A DNA stretch of 64,000 nucleotides from Paramecium tetraurelia (lineage: Eukaryota; Ciliophora; Oligohymenophorea; Peniculida; Parameciidae): assembly GCF_000165425.1 (NCBI RefSeq), contig NW_001798985.1:62001-126000 (forward strand), given 5' to 3'. The position numbers and the translations under genes are program-made. Of this stretch, positions 25,501-37,500 are shown piece after piece. Below the pieces are notes generated by a model, which did no database searches, was not told the origin of the DNA, and saw only the letters and a list, made by a program, of their open reading frames with translations. Within the stretch, counting starts at the first letter, position 1; each line of letters opens with the position of its first letter.

Positions 25501-26439
25501 ATGATTAATTCCCAAACCCAATCCTCATTCAATAATAATAGTTCTTTTTTTGAAGTTAAGTAAACAGCTTAATCCTTCAATACACAATTGAATTCATTAG
25601 GCCATTCTACAACATTTTAATAAAAGGAAATAAAAAAAGTTCCATACAAAAATCCGAATATTTAAGCTTTTGGGTCAAAATCTGATGCACAAAAGTAGGT
25701 ATTAACGCAATAATAGAGGGAGAATAGTCCCTTAAAACCATGTACACATAAGGGCATCACTAGAATGGCAAATTAATAAGTATAGAATCAATAAGCAACT
25801 CTTGTTAGGAATAAAAATGAGTCTGCACTGGCTAATTCACAACCTAAACTAACAAAAGTACCTACAGTAAAACAATTTTCTCCATTTCAACCTAAACATT
25901 CTGCTGATCAAATAGTAAGTACTCAACAGAGTTTCAAAGCCACAAATATTTAAACAAGTGCAAATAACAAATTTGTTTAAACTCCAAAAACAACTAGATA
26001 TGAACCAAATATCATCACTACAGAAAGAGAACCTCGTTTTAAACGCTTTTCTACAAAAACAAGTGAAGAATAAATAAATCCAGAATAGCTTAATTCAGAG
26101 TAAGCTCTACCTAAAAGTAGATAATTTTCAGGCAATAATGAAAAGAAGCAGATATCTAATTCAACAGGGTTTAACCCTTAGATCAGGACTGAGGTTGAAG
26201 ATATTAAAACTAAATAAGACAGGCGATAGAATTCTACTGGGTAATAGTAATAATAATAGTAAGAAAATTCAAGGAGAACTAATTCATTATAAAAAATGAC
26301 CATACCTACTGTTTAAGTGGTTAATGTTAATTTTCCCAATGAAAATTTTTCAATAAATTCAAGAACGCCTGATCATCTTTTGAATTCTTTACGTTCTCAA
26401 AAACCAAAGAATTTCTTATAAAGAATTCCACAATTATGA
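25501..26439 (+). CDS. Disordered Q/N/S/T-rich protein (312 aa)
   Basis: Single frame without introns, no hydrophobic core. Low complexity throughout with many TAA/TAG glutamines, including a run of seven near 26245. Short basic-proline spots (KKVPYKNPN, LKPCTHKG) and KQFSPFQPKHS suggest linear binding motifs. No folded domain is visible; function unknown. Confidence 0.6.
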
Positions 26440-26605
26440 TAATTACTTTGTAAAATTCAGGGAGTAATTTGAGTTGAGCAATGATAATTATATCTCCTAT
26501 TTTCATATTTTATTAGATTAGAAATTATATTAAAATATATGATAATTGAATTGGAGGATAAATTAACTGCTTCAATTCACTTATCAAATTTACAGGATCA
26601 AATCA

Positions 26606-27265
26606 ATGGTGTTCTATAGAGTGATTTCTAACGCAAATTATTCTTTACGATCTGTAATAATGATAGAAATACAAATAGGCTTGGGACATATTATACATAT
26701 ATTTGATAGTTGTATTGCTATGTTTGTATATGATAGTCCATTAATACTGTTATTGTATTTTGTATGTTATACAATTGGTCAATTGGCAGCATTAAATAAA
26801 TAAGTAAATCGCTGTCACTTTTATTGTTCAATATTGCAAATTGTTCTGATTTGCATATTATATTTGGAGATGCATCAAAATACAATTGTTATAGTTGTTT
26901 TCATCATAAAATCGTTGATAAATGGATACATGAACCAAGTGCTATAGATGATAAGATTTCAGCTGGTTAAGATCTCTGTAAATGTAGGATACTTGATAAC
27001 CATAGTGTTCAGTCTTATTGGAATAGCATGTAAGACATTTGGATTTTCTGTTTTCCGCTTTATTTGTGTTGCTGAGATTTTCTTATTAATAATATTTTTG
27101 AAGCGAAGCTCTCGACTTCCTCCTTTAATGGAGCAATGTCTAGACAATGAATTTGATATTTATGTCAAATATATTGAAAAGTGTGCTGAGAATAAATCTA
27201 TACTAAGTTACGAAGAATAGTATGTCTATATTGATTAAATTATTAATTAGTAAGAATTCAAATGA
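26606..27265 (+). CDS. Multi-pass membrane protein (219 aa)
   Basis: One uninterrupted frame with about five hydrophobic segments: IGLGHIIHIFDSCIAMFVY, LILLLYFVCYTIGQLA, SILQIVLICILYLEMH, TIVIVVFIIKSLING and a long one around FRFICVAEIFLLIIFL. It ends in a cytosolic tail rich in E and Y. No signature motif of a transporter or channel class. An upstream ATG at 26539 is in a different frame and would need an unseen intron. Confidence 0.6.
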
Positions 27266-27314
27266 GTAAATTTCAATTATTCAAACATTTTAAGTGAAAG
27301 TACACAGACCAACC

Positions 27315-28502
27315 ATGAAAAAATTATTTACCAAATTGTCAAAGATCAATGAATAGATTTATAAATACTTCATTTGTTAAACCCTGTAAGGGTTGTTATT
27401 TTATAGGTAATTACAATTATAATCTTAATTTTAGTAATTTGACATACATCAAATATTTCAACTCAAACAACAGCAACATATATATAGATATTATGCTATT
27501 ATCCATTTTTGGAGCTTTTAGTAAACCTTTCTATCAATTCATGATCAGATTGTACACATAGAAACAAGTCTATCAAATTTCATGTAAATTTACAATATTT
27601 TAGAATCAATTTGCATTATTAGTTAATTGTTGAAGATGAGTTACATATATTACCAATCAGATTTGGTATTATTGATAGCTAGTTTGTTGCAAGCAGTCTT
27701 CCATTACAATATAACCACCGATATCAATTCAGTAACTTGGTCGATAATCTAAGGATTACCGAACGATGATTTTAGGATTATCTTAAGTGTGTCGACATCT
27801 TGGGGGAATGTTTATGGCCTATAGCATTTATGACTTTTTGCATGAAAAATTGTTGGAATTCTTGTTTGTCTAATTGATATTAGCCTAGGTTGTGTTGTGT
27901 TACTTTGGCTTTTAGACCAAAATTCAATTTTGATAATATTTCAATTATAAAAATAAATTTCAATCCAACTTTTAAGAGATTATTATAATAGTATTAGTTT
28001 TAAGATTTGAAAGTATCTCCAGAAGATTAATCTCAACCTATCTACAACGTTGGAATACTAAATTATAAGTGGACGACATTCAAAATCAAATAACATCAGA
28101 CTTTCAATGGAAATTTAGCATATCGAAGTTTTTTACTATTAATTAATTAATCAAATGATTTACTTGATAAACTGACAGAAGACTACTAATAAAAAATTGA
28201 AAAATGCGAAGGAGAGACCTCAACACTTAGAAATTTTTATCATCTTAACATGTGTAGGAGCAACCAAAATAAACTTTCTATAAGCATATTTTAATTCGTA
28301 CGCCCGTATTTATAGATACAATTGGATTTATTTTTAATCTAAAATATATCGCACTCAAACCAACTTGTTATATTATCTGAATGAGGAAATTTCGCACTTT
28401 TAATTTGCATAAGACAGTATTTATTACTCAGAATAACTATTCTAAAAGATAAAATAAGATCAAATTCCAAACCAAAACAGAAAAGTAATTTCAATATATT
28501 GA
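27315..28502 (+). CDS. Unknown protein with hydrophobic segments (about 349 aa)
   Basis: ATG 27315. Five introns (31, 20, 34, 22 and 31 nt) give a clean frame divisible by three; several use GTT/GTC donors and the last (28254-28284) ends AAG, so boundaries are provisional. Convincing protein segments: LVLLIASLLQAVFHYNITT, VLNYKWTTFKI-type beta strands near 28060, LLDKLTEDYQQKIEKCEG and NLLYYLNEEISHFQFAQDS. No family recognised. It follows the multi-pass gene by only 50 bp. Confidence 0.45.
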
Positions 28503-28667
28503 TATCAAAAATTTTTTATAAATAAAAATTATTAAAATGATTATTTACTACCTTTTCAATTGAATTAATTACACAAGTATATAGTTAGATATTTAAGATA
28601 TAAAATTTTAAGTAAATTAACGCAGGACATTATAGATAAATATTTGTTAATCAACTTTTCTGCTTAA

Positions 28668-29039
28668 TCAGGAAGTTTGAGATGCCTACAATATACTTTC
28701 ATTTTTATGAAAATACTTGCTAAACGAAGATTCTCTACTTTTTAATAACCTTATGACACAGGTGTTTAATGATAACTATGGTAATCTCTAAAATTCTTCC
28801 AAACTCTTATTGCTTTCAACCCTTCTTTGACTCCAGTATTGTTATTCCTTCAACACAGGATCAGTTATTGTTTGTATTCCCATTCCGTGCAAATATTTCA
28901 CAATTTGTCTTTCCATCATACTAATATTTGAGTTTGAATATAAATCTATAGATCTGTTAAGCTCATCTTTAGTACACTTAGTTTCTTTATTACTTTTCAA
29001 ATTCAACAGTGACAAGCAGGTGCTTATACTATCCATCAA
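28668..29039 (-). CDS. Short unknown protein (123 aa)
   Basis: Uninterrupted frame on the minus strand, starting MMDSISTCLSLLNLKSNKE and containing SMMERQIVKYLHGMGIQTI, which looks like a folded helix-turn. C-terminus basic and serine-rich. Its start lies 45 bp from a divergent short ORF. No family recognised. Confidence 0.5.
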
Positions 29040-29084
29040 ATTTAATTATTGAATAAATTTACTCTTATACTTGTTCTTCAATAG

Positions 29085-29246
29085 ATGTCGAATATAGATA
29101 AAAAAACAAAATCTAAGCTAAAATCTGGAAAGAAATTTCCTTTGAAGAATTAGACTCAATAATTACATTATGAACTCATGCTAATCTATGGAATATATAA
29201 TTTGTATTAGATAAGTTCAGTTATGACTAGGAACGGCATACCCTGA
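29085..29246 (+). CDS. Very short ORF (53 aa)
   Basis: ATG at 29085 to TGA at 29244-29246 with one K-rich start (MSNIDKKTKSKLKSGKK) and a short hydrophobic stretch. Could be a real micro-protein, a first exon of something unresolved, or chance. Confidence 0.25.
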
Positions 29247-29435
29247 ACTTCGATTTTATGTATTGAATATGATTTTTTACAATTCTTTACTAATTTTAAA
29301 CCAAAACTAACCAGAAAGAATATATTCAATATATGAAATAAACTTGCCATCCATCTCAAAATTTAGATATTAATGGGATTTTAATAATATATAAAATATT
29401 ATATATATATGATAATTATATTACATTTCAAACAA

Positions 29436-29867
29436 TCATTTATTTAATTCTTCAAGTAAATAGGCTATACTAAAATTATTCAAATTGGGTATTTCGACAT
29501 CAAAGAATTTTGTCATTAAAGTATTTAATTTGATGTCTTAGTCCTTCTACACATTCTCATTGAGTGGTTACGAGTATTGATCAACAAAAGGTTTTTAAAT
29601 TGAATCATCCCGGTTTTAATTATTTTAAATTTAATCCTGAATAGCTTAGGCCATCTATTATTTCTTTTCCTCTTCGTCTTAATATGAAGCCTTCCTTTAG
29701 GTATTTTATTTTGGTTGTACTGATAATTTAATCAATTGACTCTGATAATTTTCATTAATAAGAGATGATTATTTCTATGCTTAATTTACAAATTAATTCT
29801 TAGAATATTGATAAAAGGGTTATTGCTAATATTATTCAAAGGAATTTCTTAAATAATTGGTCTTCAT
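29436..29867 (-). CDS. Short Q-rich protein (143 aa)
   Basis: Uninterrupted minus-strand frame starting MKTNYLRNSFEQYQQQPF and ending NNFSIAYLLEELNK. Rich in Q, N and K with many TAA codons; the last 30 residues look like a folded helix (LNTLMTKFFDVEIPNL). Starts 29 bp after the stop of the coiled-coil gene on the same strand. Confidence 0.55.
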
Positions 29868-29895
29868 TTAATATATAATTTTTATATTATATAAT

Positions 29896-31224
29896 TCATA
29901 TATATTTATTATAGTTTTAACTATTGTACTATTGGGATTATGAGGTTAAAATTTTCATCTTGTCTTGGATGACTAAATTAGATTGCATTTGTGGCATTTG
30001 TGAACTCCTCAAAGAACTGGGGATATTGCTATAGTTAAATTATTCTTAATATAGTTTTTGATTAACGCTGCTTGTTTACTTCATTTGATCAACTTACTGA
30101 ATGGATCTATTGATTTAAGCCATAGTTTGATTGATTTAATCCTAAATAGAGTTAGTTTTGTTGATGTTAACCAAGGAGCTATAATTATTATCTAAGGAGG
30201 AATGCTAAGTTGATATTACTCTGCAAGTAGAAGAGGAGGAAGGAAGTGTTAGTTATTTTTATGATTACTACTATTTAATTAATTAGACTTATTCTTTTTG
30301 ATATTTTTCTAGTTGCTATTGCAATTGGTTTATTTGTGAATCCTTTTATGCAATGAGACTTTCCAATTATTCTATTTTCTTGTTCTTCTCTAAAATTTAT
30401 AAGTTAAGTTAACGATTCTTTTCTTCAAAGTTATCTTGCTTGTTAACCATTTGCTTGTTCTCTAACATGTCTTATAAAGCCTGAATTTCATTCTTGTATA
30501 ATAACAATTATTCTTTAGTTTCTAGTTTATATTGATTAAAATTCTTTCTCTCTTATTCCCTAACTCTGGTCTCTTCGGCTTCAAGTAGTTCTCTATGAAT
30601 TTGCTTCTCTTCCAAAAGTTCTTATTTTAATTACCCTAATTGCAATTTCAATTAATTGATCTCATCCTATTTGGATTATAGTTTTGACTAAGAAATGAAA
30701 TTTTTTTCGTCAGATTCAAACTTATTTTCATTTCTACCTAGTTCTGATTAATAAAATCGCTTGGATGGAAGACCTAATCAATTAATACGACTATTTACTT
30801 TCAGTTGACTTTATCTCCTATTAAGATTGGGTTTTAAGTAATTACACTATTTATTCCAGTTCTTAATTTCTCTATTGCAATTGCTGATTCTTTTATTGCA
30901 AATTTTAATACTTTTAAGCCCATTTTTCAATTTCTTTAGTTTATTCTTCAACTGTCTAAAATTTAAATTAGTTGTACCGTAATCAATTCTTCCATTTCCT
31001 ATGGATATTGGGGGTTGATTTCTAAGTATCAATTTAATTCTAGAGGATTTCAACTTCATTGGTTTTCTTCTTTAAAGCCTATGTAAGCCTTTCAACTTAT
31101 GTGGTAAGCAAGATGAGATTCTATAAATATTCCTAATAAGTACTTTATTGTATTGATTCTCAACATTCTCAAAGTTGGACACTTTTGAATTCTGCCCTTT
31201 TTATCTAAATGCGCTAGTCTCCAT
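29896..31224 (-). CDS. Coiled-coil protein, one junction unresolved
   Basis: ATG at 31224 (METSAFRQKGQNSK). A 23-nt intron near 31125 and a 25-nt one near 30775 fit well. Heptad-rich coil fills most of the protein: LTTQVERLTQALKKKTNEV, YQNLQQKNQQLQQRNQ, LQSKQDEINQLKLQLGQL, KIEQLESLIAQKDSQI, then a disordered S/Q tail. In the continuous frame one TGA (30983-30985) interrupts the coil. It can be removed only by an atypical 56-nt intron followed by a good 22-nt one (GTACAA...TTAG). Either that, a second start at 30995, or gene damage explains it. Probably a cytoskeletal scaffold. Confidence 0.5.
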
Positions 31225-31257
31225 AAGGTATTAAATTTTAATATTATTAAATATAGA

Positions 31258-31439
31258 TCAAAATTGTAAAAAGGATGCTAAAGTAGCAATTGATCTTTGG
31301 CTCGTTTATTGGGACATTCTTATGGACATTCTGGACAATATTTGCAAATATCAACCTCACCCTCATGAAAATACCTCCACTCCGCAACTTTTAGCTAACA
31401 TTTTTATTAACCCTATAAAGTGGGATTTAATTATTCCAT
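31258..31439 (-). CDS. Short cysteine-rich ORF
   Basis: From ATG 31439 the frame encodes VDICKYCPECPQECPN, a compact cluster of CxxCxxC-type spacing that could bind zinc. To stop before the start of the neighbouring coiled-coil gene (31224) it would need a 38-nt intron ending near 31280; without that the frame overlaps the neighbour. It might instead be an upstream exon of that gene. Confidence 0.25.
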
Positions 31440-31856
31440 AATTTAAAAAAATAAAATTCCTATTACTCAACATGTGAATTCATTCAGAGTACCCATTTAA
31501 ATTTTGAAAAATCTAATTAAGAACTCCTATCTACATCTTGTTACTTCTTATCTTAATTGTATCAACCAAATCTTTAAGATTTACTAGAAATTTCAGATTT
31601 TATAATATCCATGTGGTATTTTAATTTAAATTTTTATTGAATTGAACAATATTTCTATAGTAGAGTCTAGATTAAATAAAATGAAAATGAATTTAGAATT
31701 ATTTATTAATCCCAATTCAGAGTGATTATTTTAGTTGTTTAGAGATGGTTCATTATCTACTATATTTATAATCGGTCCTTCTATATGTGATTTCTAACAT
31801 CTTAGAATTGAAATTATAACTTTTGATAACTAATATAATTATAATTATCTGTTAGT
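31440..31856. other. AT-rich intergenic stretch
   Basis: About 415 bp between the minus-strand Cys-rich ORF and the kinesin start. No frame survives in either direction. Divergent promoter region by position only. Confidence 0.4.
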
Positions 31857-34342
31857 ATGGAAAAAATTAGTGTGTGTTTAAGAGTAAGACCACTCAATTA
31901 AAAAGAAATTAATGACAACGAAATAATTGCTTGGGATGGAAGTGACTCAAAAATTTAACTAAATAAGATTTGTTTGAAGGACTTAATTGCTTAAAAAAAA
32001 GTAGTCAATAGTTTGATTTATGAATTCAATCATTGCTACGGACAACAAGCTGACAATTATTACTTGTTTTCAACGTCAGTCAAACAAGTAATTATGCAAT
32101 CTTTAGATGGAATCAATGGGACTGTCATTATGTATGGATAGACAGGGTCAGGCAAAACATTTACAATGTTGGGGAAGAGGAATCAGGAGATGTTACAAAA
32201 CAACAATAGCAACATTTAGTAATTAATCAAGGAAAGTTTTGCAAATAATCAATATAACGATGTTGGAATTTTGATATATTCGATGATGGAGCTATTTAAA
32301 CAGATTAATATAGTATAAGCTACTTCAATATCACTAGGATGAAAAGAGATAGTTCGAAATCAAATGTAGTTATTATGAAATCTACAATGAGTTTATTTAT
32401 GACCTCTTACGCGAAGAAAATGAGTTATCCGAACCACTCATTTTTGGAACTGATTATCGAAAGGTAAATATGGAAATAATTAAAATTAGGAATTTGTTAT
32501 CAAGAATATCAAGGAATACAATGTTACCTCTATTGAAGATGTGATTACATGCATTTCAAAGGGAGAAAAAAATAGACACTATGCAGAAACCATATTGAAT
32601 CATCAAAGTAGCAGAAGCCATACAATCTTCAAAGTACTCATAAGTGCTTATTCAAATGAATCTGAAGAAGAAGAAAACTTCACTTTTTCTACTGAAGCAT
32701 GCATCAATTTCATTGATTTGGCTGGAAGTGAAAAAATATCATCCTGTCCCATTTCAGATGATGTTACTAGAAATTCTAATAGAAAAGACAGAAACAAAGA
32801 AAGCTCTGCAATCAACAAGAGCTTGTTCTTTTTAACAAGAGTCATTGCATTAAAAACTTAGAAGGTTCCACCTCAGCACATTCCCTATCGCAATTCAACA
32901 TTAACCAAATTATTGAAGTAACTAATCTAATATTATAATATTCTATAGATCATCTCTCACAGGAAACTTCAAAACTTTAATCTTATTGAGTATAAATCCA
33001 GGATTGAGCCAGTATGATCAAACACAATCCACTCTAAGATTTGGTACGAGTGCAAAATTGGTTGAATCTAAAATTGAATAGAATGTCAATTTTGATGCTT
33101 CCTATTCGAACAATCAATAGAAATTAAATTAGTTGATTTAAAAAAATAAACAAAATGAAAAGACCATTTCTGATTAATAAAAGATTATTGATTCATTAAA
33201 ATAACAATTGCAAGCATCAAACTATTCAGAAATCTTAACTAATCTCAAATAATCAGAAGTTTAATTAGCTTCTAAGCCATCTGTAAGCTAATTTAATGAA
33301 ACTGATGTCTCCCTCCTAGAGAAAACTTAAGAATTGAATTCTCAATTACAACAAGAAATGGATAAGAACATACTTTTAGAGAAGAATTGCACAGAACTTC
33401 ATAAGAGATTGCAGAAATCTAATGAGCAAATTCTTACATATTTTAATTCTCATAAAGAGATGGAATAGTAAATAAAAGAATTAAGACTTCAAAATGAGAA
33501 ATACGAAAAATTGTCATAAAATGCCCTCAATAGACTTTCATGTTATGAAGGGTAGCCAAATTTCAAGAAATTTAGTTTAGATGAACTCTAAAACTTAGAA
33601 CATCAAATATAATAATGTTTATAGGAAATAAAAGTAATTTAAACAATTTTATTCATTTTTAGATAGAAAAATAAAGAAGAAATTCATTTTAATAGTTAAA
33701 TATCGATGCTATGCCCCTGTTTACTTAACCAACTGAAACTTTGAGATCTGATAGAAGCAGTGCTAGTTAAGATTTTCGTAGAATAGAGGAGTAATAAATA
33801 TCTTAAAAGTAGAGAAGACTCTGTGACTAAAAGTTAAAAGAAAACTCCCAAGAAAGACGGAAAATTATTGCAACCTAAAAAACAATAACAAAGTTATTTT
33901 AAGGCTACTTCTAATCGGTTGTCGACTCTGTCAAATTATGAAAATAAATCTCCTTTACTTAAAAAACCAAAAAATAGAGATGCATAGAATTTTGCCAAAA
34001 AAGTTCAAGATTAGAAAAGTACTTATGCAATATTATTTAGATTAAAAACCATCTTAAATTCAAAATGAATATAGAAGCAAATCTAATGATAGCCATTCAA
34101 AGCAGAAGGGAGCCTAATAACCATAGCAGGAGTAGAGTAAATTAAAAAATGACATATAATCATTGGCCGATCGATTATATTCATTATCTGAGAAGTTTTA
34201 GTTGAACAGAGATACGAAAGTGAGTTAAGTCAGAAAAAGCACAAATGTAAATAGGCCTGAGATCATTTATGAGACTGAATCGGAATTATTAGGAGACAGT
34301 AGATCGACTGTCCATAAGAGCAATCGATCGGCTATAAAATGA
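31857..34342 (+). CDS. Kinesin-like motor protein (776 aa)
   Basis: N-terminal motor with all nucleotide-pocket motifs: P-loop GQTGSGKT, switch I NHQSSRSHTIF, switch II DLAGSE, and INKSLFFLTRVI with LTKLL. Six introns (25, 26, 31, 29, 22 and 22 nt) give a length divisible by three. Between switch II and INKSL the protein has an unusual polar stretch (SCPISDDVTRNSNRKDRNKE), longer than in conventional kinesins. The motor (about 1-350) is followed by a coiled coil (LNSQLQQEMDKNILLEKNC) and a basic disordered tail (KSQKKTPKKDGK). It hydrolyses ATP to move on microtubules. The class cannot be decided by eye; the tail matches no class I recognise. Confidence 0.9.
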
Positions 34343-34500
34343 GTTATTATAAATTCAATTCGAAAATCACTCTAAATATTAATTTAAGAATGAGGTTTGT
34401 TGTTAAGATTTTGGATGATTAACTTCTATATTATAATTTAAAATTTGGTTAGTTTGTAAACCTGAATTTATTGTTTAAAAAAATATATTATTTATAAGAA

Positions 34501-37500
34501 ATGCAGAAAATCAATGACAAAAAACAGCCTGAAGCGGCCAGGAGCTCCAAGAAGCGTTTCTCAATTTCCAGGGAAATAGCAAATAGAAAAATGAGCAACT
34601 CCAATTTATTCTCGTCAGAAGAGAGTAAAATAAGAATGCTTGGTAGCAGGCATTCAGTTTCATCAATCAAAAGCAAACAAAAACTTAACCTCTCTATGAA
34701 CAAAGATCTATCTAGAGGATCATCGTCATTCTCCAGCGATTCAGAATCAAATAAGGAACCTTAAGAATAATCAATAATTTTGAAGGATAATATCGGAATT
34801 ATATAATAGGGGCAATCGTCCTTTTATTAAGTATAGGATAAACTAATTTTGCCTAATATGTCATTCGAATAAGACTTTATAAATCCTTTGGATATATCTG
34901 ACGGAATTGAAAGATCGATTTTAAAAATCTAGTTTATTGATTTCGAACACAGATGGGGAATGAAACAAGATATAAATCTTCAGAAATAATGTGGAGGAGA
35001 TCAAATGCTTATGTCTTAAGCGAGTGAGGGTTTGTCTTCGCACAAGTCATTAAGAATGTCTCATCGAAGCAAGAAAGGGGCGTTTTAATCAAAGTTGCTA
35101 TTAATTCAAAACAAGGACAAATAACAGATAAGTGATAGTGAAGATGATGATTATACTGATGATTAGAAAGTGGATGATAAAATTGTAAAAAAATTTGAAA
35201 AGCTTTATGAAAGAAATCCATTTGAGGATCCTTATTATATTAAACTGTAGGAGCTACACGGTTTCGAAAGGTTGCACTATGAAATAAATGTATTATAAAT
35301 ACATAAATATTTAGGCTTATAATGATGATAAACGGTTTCTGAAATTAAGGAAAAAAATAGTATATTATTCTTTATTTATTCCAATCTTGTGCAAAAGGAT
35401 AATCAATAGTGTTTTATTTAAAATCATCATGTCCTTTCTAATTATTTTTAATGTTACCTTGTACATTTACTCATAAACTTAATAAGACCCATTGTCGACT
35501 AAAAATATGGAGAAAGGCATAATGGTTTGTTTCTTGATAGAGTTGGCAATTAGGATTATAGCTTCAGGAGTAATCATCCCAAAGGGAGCCTTTTTCAAGA
35601 ATTTTTAGGATATATTTGATTGCATTTTGGTTGTAGTTTACGTTTTAAATCTCAATTATCCTGACGTCTTTATTGTCGATATATCTCCCTTAAGAATGAT
35701 AACCTTACTTCTGTATTTAGGAGACATTTTCTAAGGATTGGGAGTGATGTTAAAAGCTCTGAAACAATCATTTAGATTTCTTTTAGAAGCATTAATGATA
35801 GTTGGATTATTTTCATTGTTTTTCGCTATAACTGGAGTGTTTATGTTTCAAGGGTTATTTAATTATAGATGTCAATTTGATAATGGGGATGAAACAGATG
35901 GTTGGATATAGTGCAATTAAAATTCATGTTTTGAGGAGGGGATGTCATGTTAATTTTCATCTTTCACTCCTAAACCTCCAACCTCCTTCAATAATGTAGT
36001 TTATTCCTACGGACAGGTCTTGAGAACGATAACGATGGATGATTGGAGTTGGGTTATGTTTTTTACGATGAGAATCTATCATCCCTGGACTTGGCTATAT
36101 TATTTATTTATTATTTTTGTTTGTGGTTTCTTTGGGTTCAACTTGGTTATTGCAGTTATTAAAATTCATTATGCTGAAGCGGCAGAGGAGAATGCAAAGG
36201 AGGAAGAGATGAGATAAATTTAGTAGAAGATTAAGGAGAACAGAGAATTGCCAGAAAGGGATATTATTAATGTATTTGATGTTGCATTTTTACGATACAT
36301 TAAGTTTTTTCCTGTTATTCAAAGATATAGATTGGCTTTGAAATCTTCTTATCGATCCATTAAGTTGGAAGATAATCTAAATGAGAAAGGAAATTCAAGT
36401 AAAACAAGAATACTGTCAGCAAAATAAAAAAAGAATGATGACTACAATTCACAAGTAAGAATATTATCATTTTATTTAGTTAGGATTTTTAAAGAGAATT
36501 TTTTAGAGAATCTAGAATTTTACCATAAAAAACATTCTTCTCCCAAAATTTTATATTTTGAACGAAAAACAAAATAATATTCATATTAGAAAATACACTG
36601 AAGATGAAATCGAGTTATAAATATTGGAGAGATTGAAGTCTTTTTAGTTCTCGCAATTGCAATCTTGTGTCAATTAACAAATTCAATAAAGCTTCGAAAG
36701 TGAAGTTGATGTCTTACCAACTCTGAAGTAATTGCATCGTATACATAAATAGTTTACCAGATTGTGAGAAAAACGAGATAGAGAAAGAAATCCTTAACAT
36801 GAGAAGCTTAAAAATACCAGTCGTTTATCCAGATATCAAATAAAAAAAGTTTGAATAAATTTAACATGATCATAAAAAACTGAGTAAATTTCCAGTAAGA
36901 GGAGTAAAAAGAATCATTATTAACTAAACTGAAGATGAATAAAATGAAACTAATAATTCATTAGATCAAAACAACTTTATTTAATAAAAGCAAAGCATTA
37001 CACAAACCCAAAAACTCAAGACTTCCTAAGGAGAGAACAATATTCCATTTGCCATAAAAAAACAAAATTAAAATTATGTCTATATCCAAGGATATTACTT
37101 AAATTATGAAGGAGTTTCTACAAAAATTAAGGCCAAGATTCAGAAGAATAAAAATTCTCAATCTTCCAATGAATTTCAATATAGATTACTGAGAAGAAAA
37201 GATATTCAATAGAATCAAATTTCAAAAAAGACTTGGTCTGGAAATGATGTTTTAAAATTAAATGAATCAAGATTGTTTAATTTTAGAGATGCATTAAAAA
37301 GACTCAATTTTATTGATATCTAAATTTGGATGCTTGGATTTTAAGGTAAAGTTGAAACGCTGCGTAAATATTCTTACCTCCTAATTACGTCTTAAATAAG
37401 CTAATTGTTTTTCGATCTTATTATCTTGATCAATTTTACATTCCTCTCACTGTAAGGAATAGCTGATTCAGTCACAATATCGAATGAAGAGGATGTTTCA

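Noticed and set aside
27315..28502. Decaying gene with in-frame TGA near 27930
   Set aside because: A 22-nt GTT...TTTTAG intron shifts to a frame that runs on without stops; five introns together divide by three.
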